From: Lachnospiraceae bacterium MD329
Lineage (GTDB): Bacteria; Bacillota; Clostridia; UBA1381
Assembly: GCA_010206265.1 (NCBI GenBank)
Contig: VIQV01000029.1
Coordinates: 62,001 to 126,000, forward strand
Reading direction: 5' to 3'
Length of the DNA stretch: 64,000 nucleotides
Shown: piece after piece, positions 1 to 8,035 of the stretch
Numbering within the stretch: position 1 is the first letter of the stretch
Layout of the letters: every line of letters starts with the position of its first letter
The notes under the pieces: model-generated
Seen by the model: only the letters and a program-made list of their open reading frames with translations
The model's database searches: none
What the model was told of the DNA's origin: nothing
Position numbers and translations under genes: made by a program

Positions 1-480
1 TTCTCCCTTTTCCATTTTGTGCTTAAAAACCGCTCTGATGTTTTCAGATAAATCCTCAAGATACCATTCGTTTATAAGACCATTTATTTGCCGCGCTTTT
101 TTATTTCCTTTTATTTCGGTATCAGCATTGTCAATTAGACTTACAAATCTTATACCCCACTCGTAAAATCGACCATTTATATATTGTTCAATGACCTCCA
201 TATTACGGCTGAAACGCGACTGACTTTTACACAGAATAATATCAAATTTCTTTTGTGAAGCGTCATTTATCATTCGATTAAACTCAGGACGGTCATTATC
301 GCTTCCGGAATATGCTCCGCTGTAATCCTCATCACAATAAATGTTATAAATCTGCCATTGTCTGTCTGCGGCATAAGTAAAAAGCATTGATTTTTGATTT
401 TGAATTGACTCACTCTCACGCTCCCCGCTGTATAAATCTTCTTTTGATAAACGTACATAAATAGCTACTGTATTTTTCAT
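1..480 (-). CDS. Serine site-specific recombinase, N-terminal part (runs off the left edge)
   Basis: The minus-strand frame starts with ATG at 480 and stays open to position 1, giving about 160 residues. It begins MKNTVAIYVRLSKED, the resolvase/invertase start with the catalytic serine in YVRLSKED. The KSQSRFSRN segment carries the arginines that sit near the active site in this family. A region of the type QINGLINEWYLEDLSENIR continues toward the E-helix, so this is probably a large serine recombinase. It would catalyse integration, excision or transposition of a mobile element lying left of the window. The C-terminal DNA-binding part is not visible. Confidence 0.9.
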   Translation of the reverse strand, partial: MKNTVAIYVRLSKEDLYSGERESESIQNQKSMLFTYAADRQWQIYNIYCDEDYSGAYSGSDNDRPEFNRMINDASQKKFDIILCKSQSRFSRNMEVIEQYINGRFYEWGIRFVSLIDNADTEIKGNKKARQINGLINEWYLEDLSENIRAVFKHKMEKGE

Positions 481-569
481 AATGTATAATCCTCCTTTAT
501 CAGAGAACTTCACATTCATTATCATATATAATCATACCATAGCATATATAATAACGCAAAAATAAAGTC

Positions 570-701
570 CTATTTTTGAATTTTTTGATTTATTGTATTA
601 AATACAGCTTGTTTTATCTTGTTTTGACTTTCATCTGAATGTATATCGATTTCTTCTCTGCTTTTGTTACAATGGATAATATCGACTTCTAATGCTTTCA
701 A
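570..701 (-). CDS. Small hypothetical protein (43 aa) upstream of the recombinase
   Basis: The frame starts with TTG at 701, about 5 bases after a GAGGTG ribosome binding site, and ends TAG at 570. It begins MKALEVDIIHC and ends NQKIQK. It is polar and charged with no recognised domain. It reads in the same direction as the recombinase that starts 90 bases downstream and could be its small partner, but that is only positional inference. An alternative GTG start at 710 would add three residues. Confidence 0.45.
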   Translation of the reverse strand: MKALEVDIIHCNKSREEIDIHSDESQNKIKQAVFNTINQKIQK

Positions 702-763
702 AACACTCACCTCAGTTAAATTTATGAACTTTACAGATTGTACTATGATGTTTTTATGTCATA

Positions 764-797
764 AAAATACAGCGGAATTGCCGCTGTATTTTTTAGT
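764..797 (-). terminator. Bidirectional rho-independent terminator
   Basis: A stem of AATACAGCGG with CCGCTGTATT and a short loop, with T tracts on both sides. It lies just past the stop of the helicase gene and ends that transcript; it would also stop readthrough from the other side. Confidence 0.8.
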
Positions 798-803
798 ATC
801 TTA

Positions 804-3800
804 TTAAGTATATTTTTCTATGATCTCAATCGCATCTGTCGATAAATTTGGATTTTCATATGTTATAATAAGCCTTCCGGGGAAATTTTTTTCATACCAT
901 TTTAATTTTTTCTCCCAATGAACTTTATACTGCGGCAAATCCAATCTTCCTACATGCTCCCAATAATATGTTTCACCATGAAATTTAACTGTAAAATCGG
1001 GAAGATACATTGAGCCATCCTTGGCATATAACGGCTGTTCGTACTTAAACGAAACATCTTTTTGTGTCAGCATATTTGCAATTATTACTTCTGACTTAGA
1101 ACGCACAAAATATTCTGATAGTGTTGCCAATTTCTTTTCTGATTCATACCAATTCTGAATATATAATAAGTCCTTCGGAAGCGGCGCAAACTTGAATATT
1201 GAAGAATTTATCTTTTTTACGGCAGACTTTTCCATATGGCTCAATGTTGTAAGTGTTCCAATATCCTCCTGAAGAAAAATCGTTACTCTTTTTTGCGCTC
1301 TTGTAATAGCCGTATACAACAATTCCATTGAAAGCAAGTGGCTGTCACGCTTTGGAATTACGATATATACATAATCAAATTCAGAACCTTGAGATTTATG
1401 TACGCTTATAGCATATGCTAATTCAAGATTGTCTTCAACCTTCTGTTCAGGTAACCACCACCCGCGCTCATTTTTTCCAAATTTTTTACCATAACAATAA
1501 CTTAGATTTTTTCTGCTTTCATTTGAAAATTTTACTTGTAGTCTTTCAATTCTATTAATATACTTAAAGCTTTTATTTTTTATTTCAAAGGGATGCATTC
1601 CGGCAATGCCAATTTCTCCATTATAAATCTCTTTCTTTTCTATCTTTTTAGTGTCAAAATTATACGCAAATGTTATATCTGATTGTGGTCTGTTCCTAAT
1701 CTGAATTACCTTATCAAAATACGTAATTCCACCAAAAGTATATTTACTGCTCCAATAGCCATTAAATGTCTTTTGCATCAAAACATTTAATGCTTCCGTA
1801 CCATAAAATTCACCGCGATATGGAGATATTATCTGTATCGTTTCAGGATTTTGTTCACCATTCTGACCTTTAATCGCTTTGCTCCACAAAGTATGTAAAT
1901 CTGTTTCTTCAGATACATTAAGTCCTGTATAATCTTCCATGTCTTTTACTAAAACATCAGTCAAAACAGTTTCAAACTCGCTTTGATCTTTCCAGAAATA
2001 TACACTCAAATCTCTATCAACAGGTCCATTGCCGTTTTCCAAAATCTGTCCGAAAATCTCTTCTGTGTCACTCTTAAGTTTACTAATAGCATTATAATCA
2101 TCGCTTGCCTGATTTTCTTGTATGAAAACATCAGCCAGATTGAGTATTCCGCATCCATTTCCTTCTACCGTATTTACTAACTGTCGAATATTTTCTGTTA
2201 ATACACCCACATTATCGTGATAATGTTCGCTAAGCCATTCAATCACATCCGAAAACACTTTACCTCTTCCGATAGGAGGAAGCTGATTTGGATCACCTAC
2301 TAAAATTAATCTTTGAATATTGTTCCAATTCAGCGCTTTCATAAGAGTGGCAAACAAATTCAGGTCAATCATTGAACACTCGTCTATTATTATGGTATTA
2401 ATATCATCTGAAGATTTTCCGCCAAATCTCTTAAATGTAAAGTTGTTATTAATCCATCCATGCGAAGCAAGAAAAGAATGTAATGTTTTTGAATTTTTAC
2501 CTGTTTGTGTTTTTATTCTCTCCGCCGCTTTTCCGGTAGGAGCCATCAGTAAAAATCCGGCGCCCTTCCCGTGTACCCGTTCAATATTTTCCACAATCGC
2601 CCGAATAACTGTTGTTTTTCCGGTACCTGCCGCTCCCGACAAAACACACAGAGGTTTTGCAAAAATCTGCATACAAATTTCAGCCTGTTTGTCCAAAATC
2701 CGCTCATACTGCTCTTTAGCCTTTGTATTTAATTCCGAATGAGGATTTCTGAGACTCTGTTTAAATTTTTCCTCACTGACCATCATTTTCAGTTCTATCT
2801 CAGGACGATCTGCGAGTTTTCTCAGTGTGTTTTCGACAGTGCGTTCATCCTCATACACCCACTTCAAATACAGGTATAATATGCCCTTATCATCTCGTTC
2901 AATGTGCAAAGCTCCCTCTAAAACATTTCTCTCTATTTCAAAATTTCTATTTTTATACTTATACCTTTTCCATTCCGGCATAAAATTAATGCGGTGATTT
3001 ACTGACTTCAAAATAGTATCGGCATTTCCAAAAGAATGCGCCGGTATTTTATTTAGCTCATCTACACACATTGCCCTAAGCCTTTCTGTACATCCTTTAT
3101 CTAACAAATCTTCAATACCATACTCAGGAGATACTAATACACCATTATCAATTTTATAAAATGGTATAACATCATCACTGTCATAGCCTTTATATTGTTC
3201 AAAGATGATATATGGATTTTCTATAATTTCATCTACTGTTGATTGAATTGATACATTTTCTCTGTCATCACTTATGATTGACTGCATTTGATTTTCCGTA
3301 ATATCAAATCTTGGCAAAATATCCCAAATTAATGCTTTGACATTTTCTTCTAATAATTCATATTCTCTTCTTATTGTTTTTAATTCTGCTGCTGAAAAAT
3401 TAATATCTCTAATATTATCACAATCCCCGTCAAGTAAATTTTTTACTTCCTGTCTAAACGATAACATATCATTCTTATCAGTAAGAGCAATATAAGGAGA
3501 AATTAAATTATTCAGTTTAAGACATTGCAACACAGATATAAATCCCGGATATGGTCCTCTTAATTTCCATAATTCAGCCAATACGTTGTTTAACCATTCT
3601 TTTCTTTGAACCCAATTTTCGGTAGTATCGCCAATTTCTATTAAAACATCAACAGTATTTAAAAGCTGGCTTATAATATCTATAGAATCATCATTAGAAA
3701 CCTCCCGACTGCCGTATTTAAAAGGAGATCGGTGCTGCGGCTTGATAAGTAATCTATCCAAGATGTCCTCTCTATCCATATATTTTTGGTAGGGAATACA

Positions 3801-4448
3801 AAATCCTTCATCAGGGTAATTTGATGTTATAGGTTTCTGCCAAACAATGCCGCCGGCATACTTTTTGCTGATCTCTTCTTTAGCGTTTTTGTAGTAATAA
3901 AAATCATCTATTTTCTTAATGCGAGATACACCTACAACTACATAGTTATTCTCCTCATCTTCAGAAAAAGGATTGCTGTATCCAGAATAATAAAATACTA
4001 AAGATTTATTTTCTTCAAATTGTGAAAAATACTTTTCCGCATTATCGCTGCGCTGATTATAATCATATTTCTGACTGCTATTCTCACCCATCAACACATC
4101 ATCGCTATACATAGACTCATAACACCATGTACATACAGTATAAGGCGGTAGTGTTATATCTACCGGATCAGCTCCGCCATTCCACCATGCTGGAGGATCA
4201 ACTCGAACCTGTATTGTATCGTCTCCAAAAGCGTTTACGCTTAATCCACAAGCAGCTTGACAAGGGAATTTAGAGCAAGGTTCACCCTTATGTTTTGTTT
4301 CAAATTCTAAATTTCTTAACTCCGAAATTAAATTACCCGGATAAGAGTACTGACCTACACAATATACATTTTGGCATGGATCTTTACAGATATGACCATT
4401 CCATCCATCACTATGCCATGCAAGCCGTACGCTCATATGAACTGCCAT
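804..4448 (-). CDS. RecD-like superfamily 1 helicase with C-terminal nuclease-like region
   Basis: A protein of about 1214 residues if started at the ATG at 4448 (MAVHMSVRLAWH), which follows GAGGAGTG; upstream in-frame codons lack such a site. The N-terminus is cysteine-rich (ICKDPCQNVYC, EPCSKFPCQAAC), suggesting metal binding. Near residue 600 is Walker A GAAGTGKTT, near 688 the Walker B IIIDECSMID, followed by VGDPNQLPPIG, and near 1016 the RecD/UvrD C-terminal motif SVHKSQGSEFD with LLYTAITRAQKR. The last 120 residues (KSEVIIANML, YLPDFTVKF, YYWEHVGR) resemble a PD-(D/E)XK or Vsr-like nuclease. It is probably a DNA-processing helicase-nuclease of an accessory or defence locus. The N-terminal domain is not one I can name. 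Confidence 0.8.
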   Translation of the reverse strand: MAVHMSVRLAWHSDGWNGHICKDPCQNVYCVGQYSYPGNLISELRNLEFETKHKGEPCSKFPCQAACGLSVNAFGDDTIQVRVDPPAWWNGGADPVDITLPPYTVCTWCYESMYSDDVLMGENSSQKYDYNQRSDNAEKYFSQFEENKSLVFYYSGYSNPFSEDEENNYVVVGVSRIKKIDDFYYYKNAKEEISKKYAGGIVWQKPITSNYPDEGFCIPYQKYMDREDILDRLLIKPQHRSPFKYGSREVSNDDSIDIISQLLNTVDVLIEIGDTTENWVQRKEWLNNVLAELWKLRGPYPGFISVLQCLKLNNLISPYIALTDKNDMLSFRQEVKNLLDGDCDNIRDINFSAAELKTIRREYELLEENVKALIWDILPRFDITENQMQSIISDDRENVSIQSTVDEIIENPYIIFEQYKGYDSDDVIPFYKIDNGVLVSPEYGIEDLLDKGCTERLRAMCVDELNKIPAHSFGNADTILKSVNHRINFMPEWKRYKYKNRNFEIERNVLEGALHIERDDKGILYLYLKWVYEDERTVENTLRKLADRPEIELKMMVSEEKFKQSLRNPHSELNTKAKEQYERILDKQAEICMQIFAKPLCVLSGAAGTGKTTVIRAIVENIERVHGKGAGFLLMAPTGKAAERIKTQTGKNSKTLHSFLASHGWINNNFTFKRFGGKSSDDINTIIIDECSMIDLNLFATLMKALNWNNIQRLILVGDPNQLPPIGRGKVFSDVIEWLSEHYHDNVGVLTENIRQLVNTVEGNGCGILNLADVFIQENQASDDYNAISKLKSDTEEIFGQILENGNGPVDRDLSVYFWKDQSEFETVLTDVLVKDMEDYTGLNVSEETDLHTLWSKAIKGQNGEQNPETIQIISPYRGEFYGTEALNVLMQKTFNGYWSSKYTFGGITYFDKVIQIRNRPQSDITFAYNFDTKKIEKKEIYNGEIGIAGMHPFEIKNKSFKYINRIERLQVKFSNESRKNLSYCYGKKFGKNERGWWLPEQKVEDNLELAYAISVHKSQGSEFDYVYIVIPKRDSHLLSMELLYTAITRAQKRVTIFLQEDIGTLTTLSHMEKSAVKKINSSIFKFAPLPKDLLYIQNWYESEKKLATLSEYFVRSKSEVIIANMLTQKDVSFKYEQPLYAKDGSMYLPDFTVKFHGETYYWEHVGRLDLPQYKVHWEKKLKWYEKNFPGRLIITYENPNLSTDAIEIIEKYT

Positions 4449-4503
4449 AGTACAATCACTCCTCACATTTTTTATTTTACTATATATTAAATCTTTAACT
4501 AAT

Positions 4504-5823
4504 CTACCCCACAAGCCAATCCACTAAGTTTACAATTTTTATTCCATCATATGATGAAACAAAATTTCTGTCCATTGTTAAAATTATTTTTTCATAATTA
4601 TCACGTATCATTTTAAGCGGAGTAAGTTCACGTTCCTTTGTTTCAGTAGCTGCCATTGTTTCAGTAACCTGAATATATTTTTTATCATCTGCCTTAGTTG
4701 CTACAAAGTCCACTTCTTTATTTCCCACTTTACCTATTGCAACATCATATCCGCGCCTAAGCAATTCAAAATATACTACATTTTCAATCACATGACCTCT
4801 GTCTACATCACGGAAGCCGAGCAAATAATTTCTTAATCCGCTGTCTACAATATAATATTTTCCAAGAGTTCGAAGATAATCTTTTCCTTTTATATCAAAG
4901 CGTTTTATCTCATAAAAAACATAAGACTCAAGCAATGCGCCTACATAAGACTGAACCGTTTTTACTGCAGGTTTAGACTTTCTCACTCCTTCATCAATAA
5001 GTCCTTCATTTACCAATGTATTGCCAATTGATGTTATGGAAGTGTTATTTCCAATGTTATCAGCAAGAAACATAATAATCTTTCTCAGCAAGTCGGAATC
5101 GGTGATTTGTTTTTGACCTCTGCGTTTTTCGCGTTCCAATATATCACGAACAACTATTGTTGAGTATATTCCGTCAAGTAAAGTCAAAATCTTGTCCTGC
5201 ACTAAACCAATATCAGCTATGCCCGGCATACCTCCGAATTTTAGATATGCCTCAAATAATTCTTCTATATCATAAATTTCACCGTTTGCATCATAAATGC
5301 GTTTGCGTAATTCTCCTGTTGGACTTCTATAATCTTTAATTGTATAATTGTTAAAATCAATAAATTCAACAAACGATAGAGGAAGCATTTTAATTTCAAC
5401 ATACCTCCCTGCAAGATATGTTGAAAACTCCGATGAGAGCAAATACGCATTTGAACCCGTAATATAAATATCACTTTGAAAATCTACTCTAAATGAATTT
5501 ATTGCCTCCTGCCATTGTTCAACCTTTTGAACCTCATCAAAAAACAAATATGTTTTTTTTCCATTAATAACTCTATCTTTTATATAGTTATATAGGCTTG
5601 TACTATCCATATTTTTGTATTCCATGGATTCAAAATTCATAAATATAATTTGTTCATCAGATATTCCGCAGTTTTTCAAATGCTGTATCATTAGCTTCAT
5701 AAGGCTTGATTTGCCACAGCGTCGTATGCCAGTTATTACCTTAACCGGCTCTTTATCTTGAAAAGCGATCAATTTATTTAGATATAAATCTCTGTTTTTT
5801 AAATTGAATTTCGGAAAAATCAT
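4504..5823 (-). CDS. AAA_14/DUF4143 family ATPase
   Basis: About 439 residues from the ATG at 5823, which follows GAGGTG; earlier in-frame starts lack a good site. It has Walker A GIRRCGKSS near residue 33, Walker B TYLFFDEVQ, the arginine/asparagine segment DIYITGSNAYLLSSE, and a C-terminal DUF4143 region ending in a PD-(D/E)XK-like stretch (KEVDFVATK...YIQVTET). Such proteins are common near mobile elements and defence genes and their function is poorly known. The gene ends about 55 bases before the helicase start on the same strand, so the two may be co-transcribed. Confidence 0.85.
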   Translation of the reverse strand: MIFPKFNLKNRDLYLNKLIAFQDKEPVKVITGIRRCGKSSLMKLMIQHLKNCGISDEQIIFMNFESMEYKNMDSTSLYNYIKDRVINGKKTYLFFDEVQKVEQWQEAINSFRVDFQSDIYITGSNAYLLSSEFSTYLAGRYVEIKMLPLSFVEFIDFNNYTIKDYRSPTGELRKRIYDANGEIYDIEELFEAYLKFGGMPGIADIGLVQDKILTLLDGIYSTIVVRDILEREKRRGQKQITDSDLLRKIIMFLADNIGNNTSITSIGNTLVNEGLIDEGVRKSKPAVKTVQSYVGALLESYVFYEIKRFDIKGKDYLRTLGKYYIVDSGLRNYLLGFRDVDRGHVIENVVYFELLRRGYDVAIGKVGNKEVDFVATKADDKKYIQVTETMAATETKERELTPLKMIRDNYEKIILTMDRNFVSSYDGIKIVNLVDWLVG

Positions 5824-5950
5824 TTTATTCACCTCTATTATAGTATACCACAAGCCCAAATAAATATCAAGTTTTTATACTTCAAAGTGCAAAAACTCTA
5901 AAATATTTCAAATTTATTTCCTGTATCATTGTTTTCAATGATGTGTACTC

Positions 5951-6080
5951 TCAAAAATAGATATCTGTAAATACCCATATTATTTCAGCCTTTGTACATT
6001 TTACATTAATAGCTTTATCTACAACATCCTGACCACAGCCTGTAAGGTATACACGGATATTCTCCAAACAATCCTTATCA
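5951..6080 (-). pseudogene. Downstream remnant of the host gene split by the prophage
   Basis: On the minus strand the frame after the att core reads DKDCLENIRVYLTGCG and continues through VVDKAINVKC to a TGA at 5951. It continues, in frame, the peptide ending YDSCRDK at 43944-44072 when the phage is excised. The motif REAVC...YDSCxDKDCLExxRVYLT is one I recognise from a conserved, uncharacterised Clostridia protein family that is much longer. The remnant stops early (VFTDIYF then TGA), so the host gene has also lost its 3' part, perhaps by insertion of the DNA at 1-5.9 kb. Confidence 0.75.
6074..6080. other. attL: attL core (CTTATCA)
   Basis: CTTATCA is shared with 43974-43980. The host side carries the split-gene continuation; the phage side carries the arm CAAGATATATAA at 6091-6102, which is the exact reverse complement of TTATATATCTTG at 43955-43966. 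Confidence 0.85.
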
Positions 6081-6228
6081 TAACAAATACCAAGATATAT
6101 AATCCCTTATAATTATAATCTTTTATACTATATTCCTAAAAAAACGCTCAAAAAATGTCGATTTCCAAAATGCGTTTTGTGGAGTGAGAAGTATATAAGC
6201 ACTATAATTTTATATACGAGGTGATATT

Positions 6229-6456
6229 ATGCACGGAAAGGCTGACATTGGAGATAAGGTATGGCATCTTCGGAAAAATGTCTTACATCTAACTCAGGAG
6301 GAATTTGCAGAAGAAATCGGAATCACCCCTGAAAGTGTCGGGAACATTGAACGGGCAGTTTGTTTTCCCAGTCTGCATACGTTGGCGCGTATTGCAGAAG
6401 TATGCGGAGTAACAACAGACTATCTGCTTGGAATTAATGTTTCTGCGTCTAAATAA
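6229..6456 (+). CDS. XRE-family helix-turn-helix regulator
   Basis: 75 residues, ATG 7-8 bases after GAGGTG. The helix-turn-helix is LTQEEFAEEIGITPESVGNIE, followed by the usual SLHTLARIAEVCGVTTDYLLG. It is the first gene inside the prophage after attL and reads opposite to the lysis genes. It could control lysis-side or excision functions, but no target is visible. Confidence 0.85.
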   Translation: MHGKADIGDKVWHLRKNVLHLTQEEFAEEIGITPESVGNIERAVCFPSLHTLARIAEVCGVTTDYLLGINVSASK

Positions 6457-6502
6457 AATAGGGAGTGTATTTGCTAAAACAGCAGGTACACTCCCTATTT
6501 TT
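6456..6502. terminator. Bidirectional terminator between convergent genes
   Basis: AATAGGGAGTGTA pairs with TACACTCCCTATT around a 17-base loop, with T tracts on both strands. It separates the XRE gene (+) from the 74-residue gene (-). Confidence 0.85.
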
Positions 6503-6725
6503 ATGCACTTTCCAGCGCGTCATTTATTACATCATTTAAATGCACTACTGATAATTGACTTCTATTACATAAATCAATAAATCGTTCAGCTTTAATTTTG
6601 TCACAAAAAATATCAGCAATCGAGCTGATAATGTGTTTTTCTGAATCTGCCGCTATAACGCCGTAGACTATAAATAATTTGTTCTCCTCACTGTGAATTT
6701 TGTCTGTTTTTAATGTGTATTTCAT
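6501..6725 (-). CDS. Small conserved protein, DUF6514-like
   Basis: 74 residues from an ATG after AAGGGGG. It begins MKYTLKTDKI and contains YGVIAADSEKH and DIFCDKIKAERFIDLCN. This composition and layout recall the DUF6514 family of short Firmicutes proteins of unknown role; this is recognition from memory, not a search. It has its own promoter (6794-6822) and sits alone between the endolysin and attL, a typical lysogenic-conversion position. Confidence 0.6.
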   Translation of the reverse strand: MKYTLKTDKIHSEENKLFIVYGVIAADSEKHIISSIADIFCDKIKAERFIDLCNRSQLSVVHLNDVINDALESA

Positions 6726-6793
6726 AATAAGACCCCCTTAAAATTTATAAATTATGTAATAGAATACACAAGATGTTGTTAAACAATAATTCA

Positions 6794-6822
6794 ATTATAC
6801 AACAGCAAGAATATTATGTAAA
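6794..6822 (-). promoter_or_regulatory. Promoter for the 74-aa gene
   Basis: On the minus strand TTTACA, a 17-base spacer and TATAAT, ending about 70 bases before the start codon. Confidence 0.6.
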
Positions 6823-6856
6823 TGAAATGCATTTTGTAAAATCGACAATGTTCTAC

Positions 6857-7615
6857 TTATTTTTTATCATATAGTCCTGCGCGGTCATTAATTACACACA
6901 TTTTAATCATATCCATTGTAAGACCAAGCCTGCCTTTTTCATCTCCCTGCAACAAATCCTTGTCCATAAGTTTCTGAATAGTTGGTTTCGCCCATTCAGG
7001 CATATTACTATCCATATAGTCATAGACCATAGGCCTTGCCTCTGCAATTTCCTGTTTTAATTCCTCGTACTGTCCCATTGTTAATTCCTCCGTTTCTGTT
7101 TTTTGTCTTGTTATAGCTCCGCATATTGCCTGAGCGACCTTATCCGCTCCGATTTCCTTATACTCGTCCGCATCGTCGGTATCCACAAAGCAGACCTCAA
7201 TTAGTATGGCCTTAGCGTTACTCCTTCGAACAACATATAAATTACTTCCGTCTTTGACCCCTCTGTTTCTGAATCCAAGTTCAGCAAGCGAATTACATAC
7301 ATTTACTGCCTCCGTATGCTGTTTCCCTTCATATGTAAATACCTCTGTACCTCTGCCGCCGCCTGAATTAAAGTGTATTGATACAAACAAGTCAAGCGGC
7401 TGCTTATTTGCCATAGAAACTATTTGGGATAAATTAGAGCTGACAGACGGTGCATAATCATTTGTGCAGTCATACACTGTATGTCCCTTATCAATTAACA
7501 TTCTTTCAAGTTTAAGACCTACCTTCCGAGCCTCCACACTTTCGTCAATACGTTCGACAGCTCCGCAGCCTACGGTACCGCTGACAGTATGACCGCAATT
7601 AATGCCTATTCTCAT
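6857..7615 (-). CDS. Endolysin, N-acetylmuramoyl-L-alanine amidase (Amidase_3)
   Basis: 252 residues from the ATG at 7615, 7 bases after AAGGGGTG; a GTG three codons earlier is less well placed. It hydrolyses the amide bond between muramic acid and the stem peptide to release phage. Amidase_3 zinc ligands are visible: the histidine in GINCGHT, the histidine in FVSIHFNSG, and the catalytic glutamate in LIEVCFVD. A C-terminal helical module (MGQYEELKQEIAEA to the end) likely binds the wall. It overlaps the holin gene by 17 bases. Confidence 0.92.
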   Translation of the reverse strand: MRIGINCGHTVSGTVGCGAVERIDESVEARKVGLKLERMLIDKGHTVYDCTNDYAPSVSSNLSQIVSMANKQPLDLFVSIHFNSGGGRGTEVFTYEGKQHTEAVNVCNSLAELGFRNRGVKDGSNLYVVRRSNAKAILIEVCFVDTDDADEYKEIGADKVAQAICGAITRQKTETEELTMGQYEELKQEIAEARPMVYDYMDSNMPEWAKPTIQKLMDKDLLQGDEKGRLGLTMDMIKMCVINDRAGLYDKK

Positions 7616-8009
7616 TGTTATCACCCCTTAACTGCAATAATATATCTTTCAGTTTCTCAGGCATTTGCGGCAGAATCACCGCTGCATTTTCAAGGATAGA
7701 AATACCCTCGTTCGCTATGTAAAACATTATCACTATTTCACGAACTGCAACATTGCCGCCCATTAAATTCTGTATTGTATTCGCAAGCGCGACAATTACA
7801 AGCATAGCAATCTTTTTCAACAGCCCTTTAAAACCGATTTCGCTTGACAGCGTTTTGGTATATACTGCTTTTATAATACCTAACGCATAGTCAAGTACCA
7901 TAAGTATCATAAGCGTGTATAACAGTTTGTCCCACGCACCGAATAAAACGGCTATAATACCTCCTGCCATTGCTGTTATTACACTCATTCCATTAAAAAT
8001 CTTATCCAT
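7599..8009 (-). CDS. Phage holin
   Basis: 136 residues from the ATG at 8009, 6 bases after GAGGTG. Hydrophobic segments include MAGGIIAVLFGAWDKLLYTL and MLVIVALANTIQNLM, with the YALGIIKAVYTKTLSSE pattern of the Clostridial toxin-secretion/lysis holin family. It forms membrane lesions that release the endolysin encoded immediately downstream, so the pair is the lysis cassette. Confidence 0.9.
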   Translation of the reverse strand: MDKIFNGMSVITAMAGGIIAVLFGAWDKLLYTLMILMVLDYALGIIKAVYTKTLSSEIGFKGLLKKIAMLVIVALANTIQNLMGGNVAVREIVIMFYIANEGISILENAAVILPQMPEKLKDILLQLRGDNNENRH

Positions 8010-8035
8010 ATTTTTCACCTCATTTAATTTTTATT

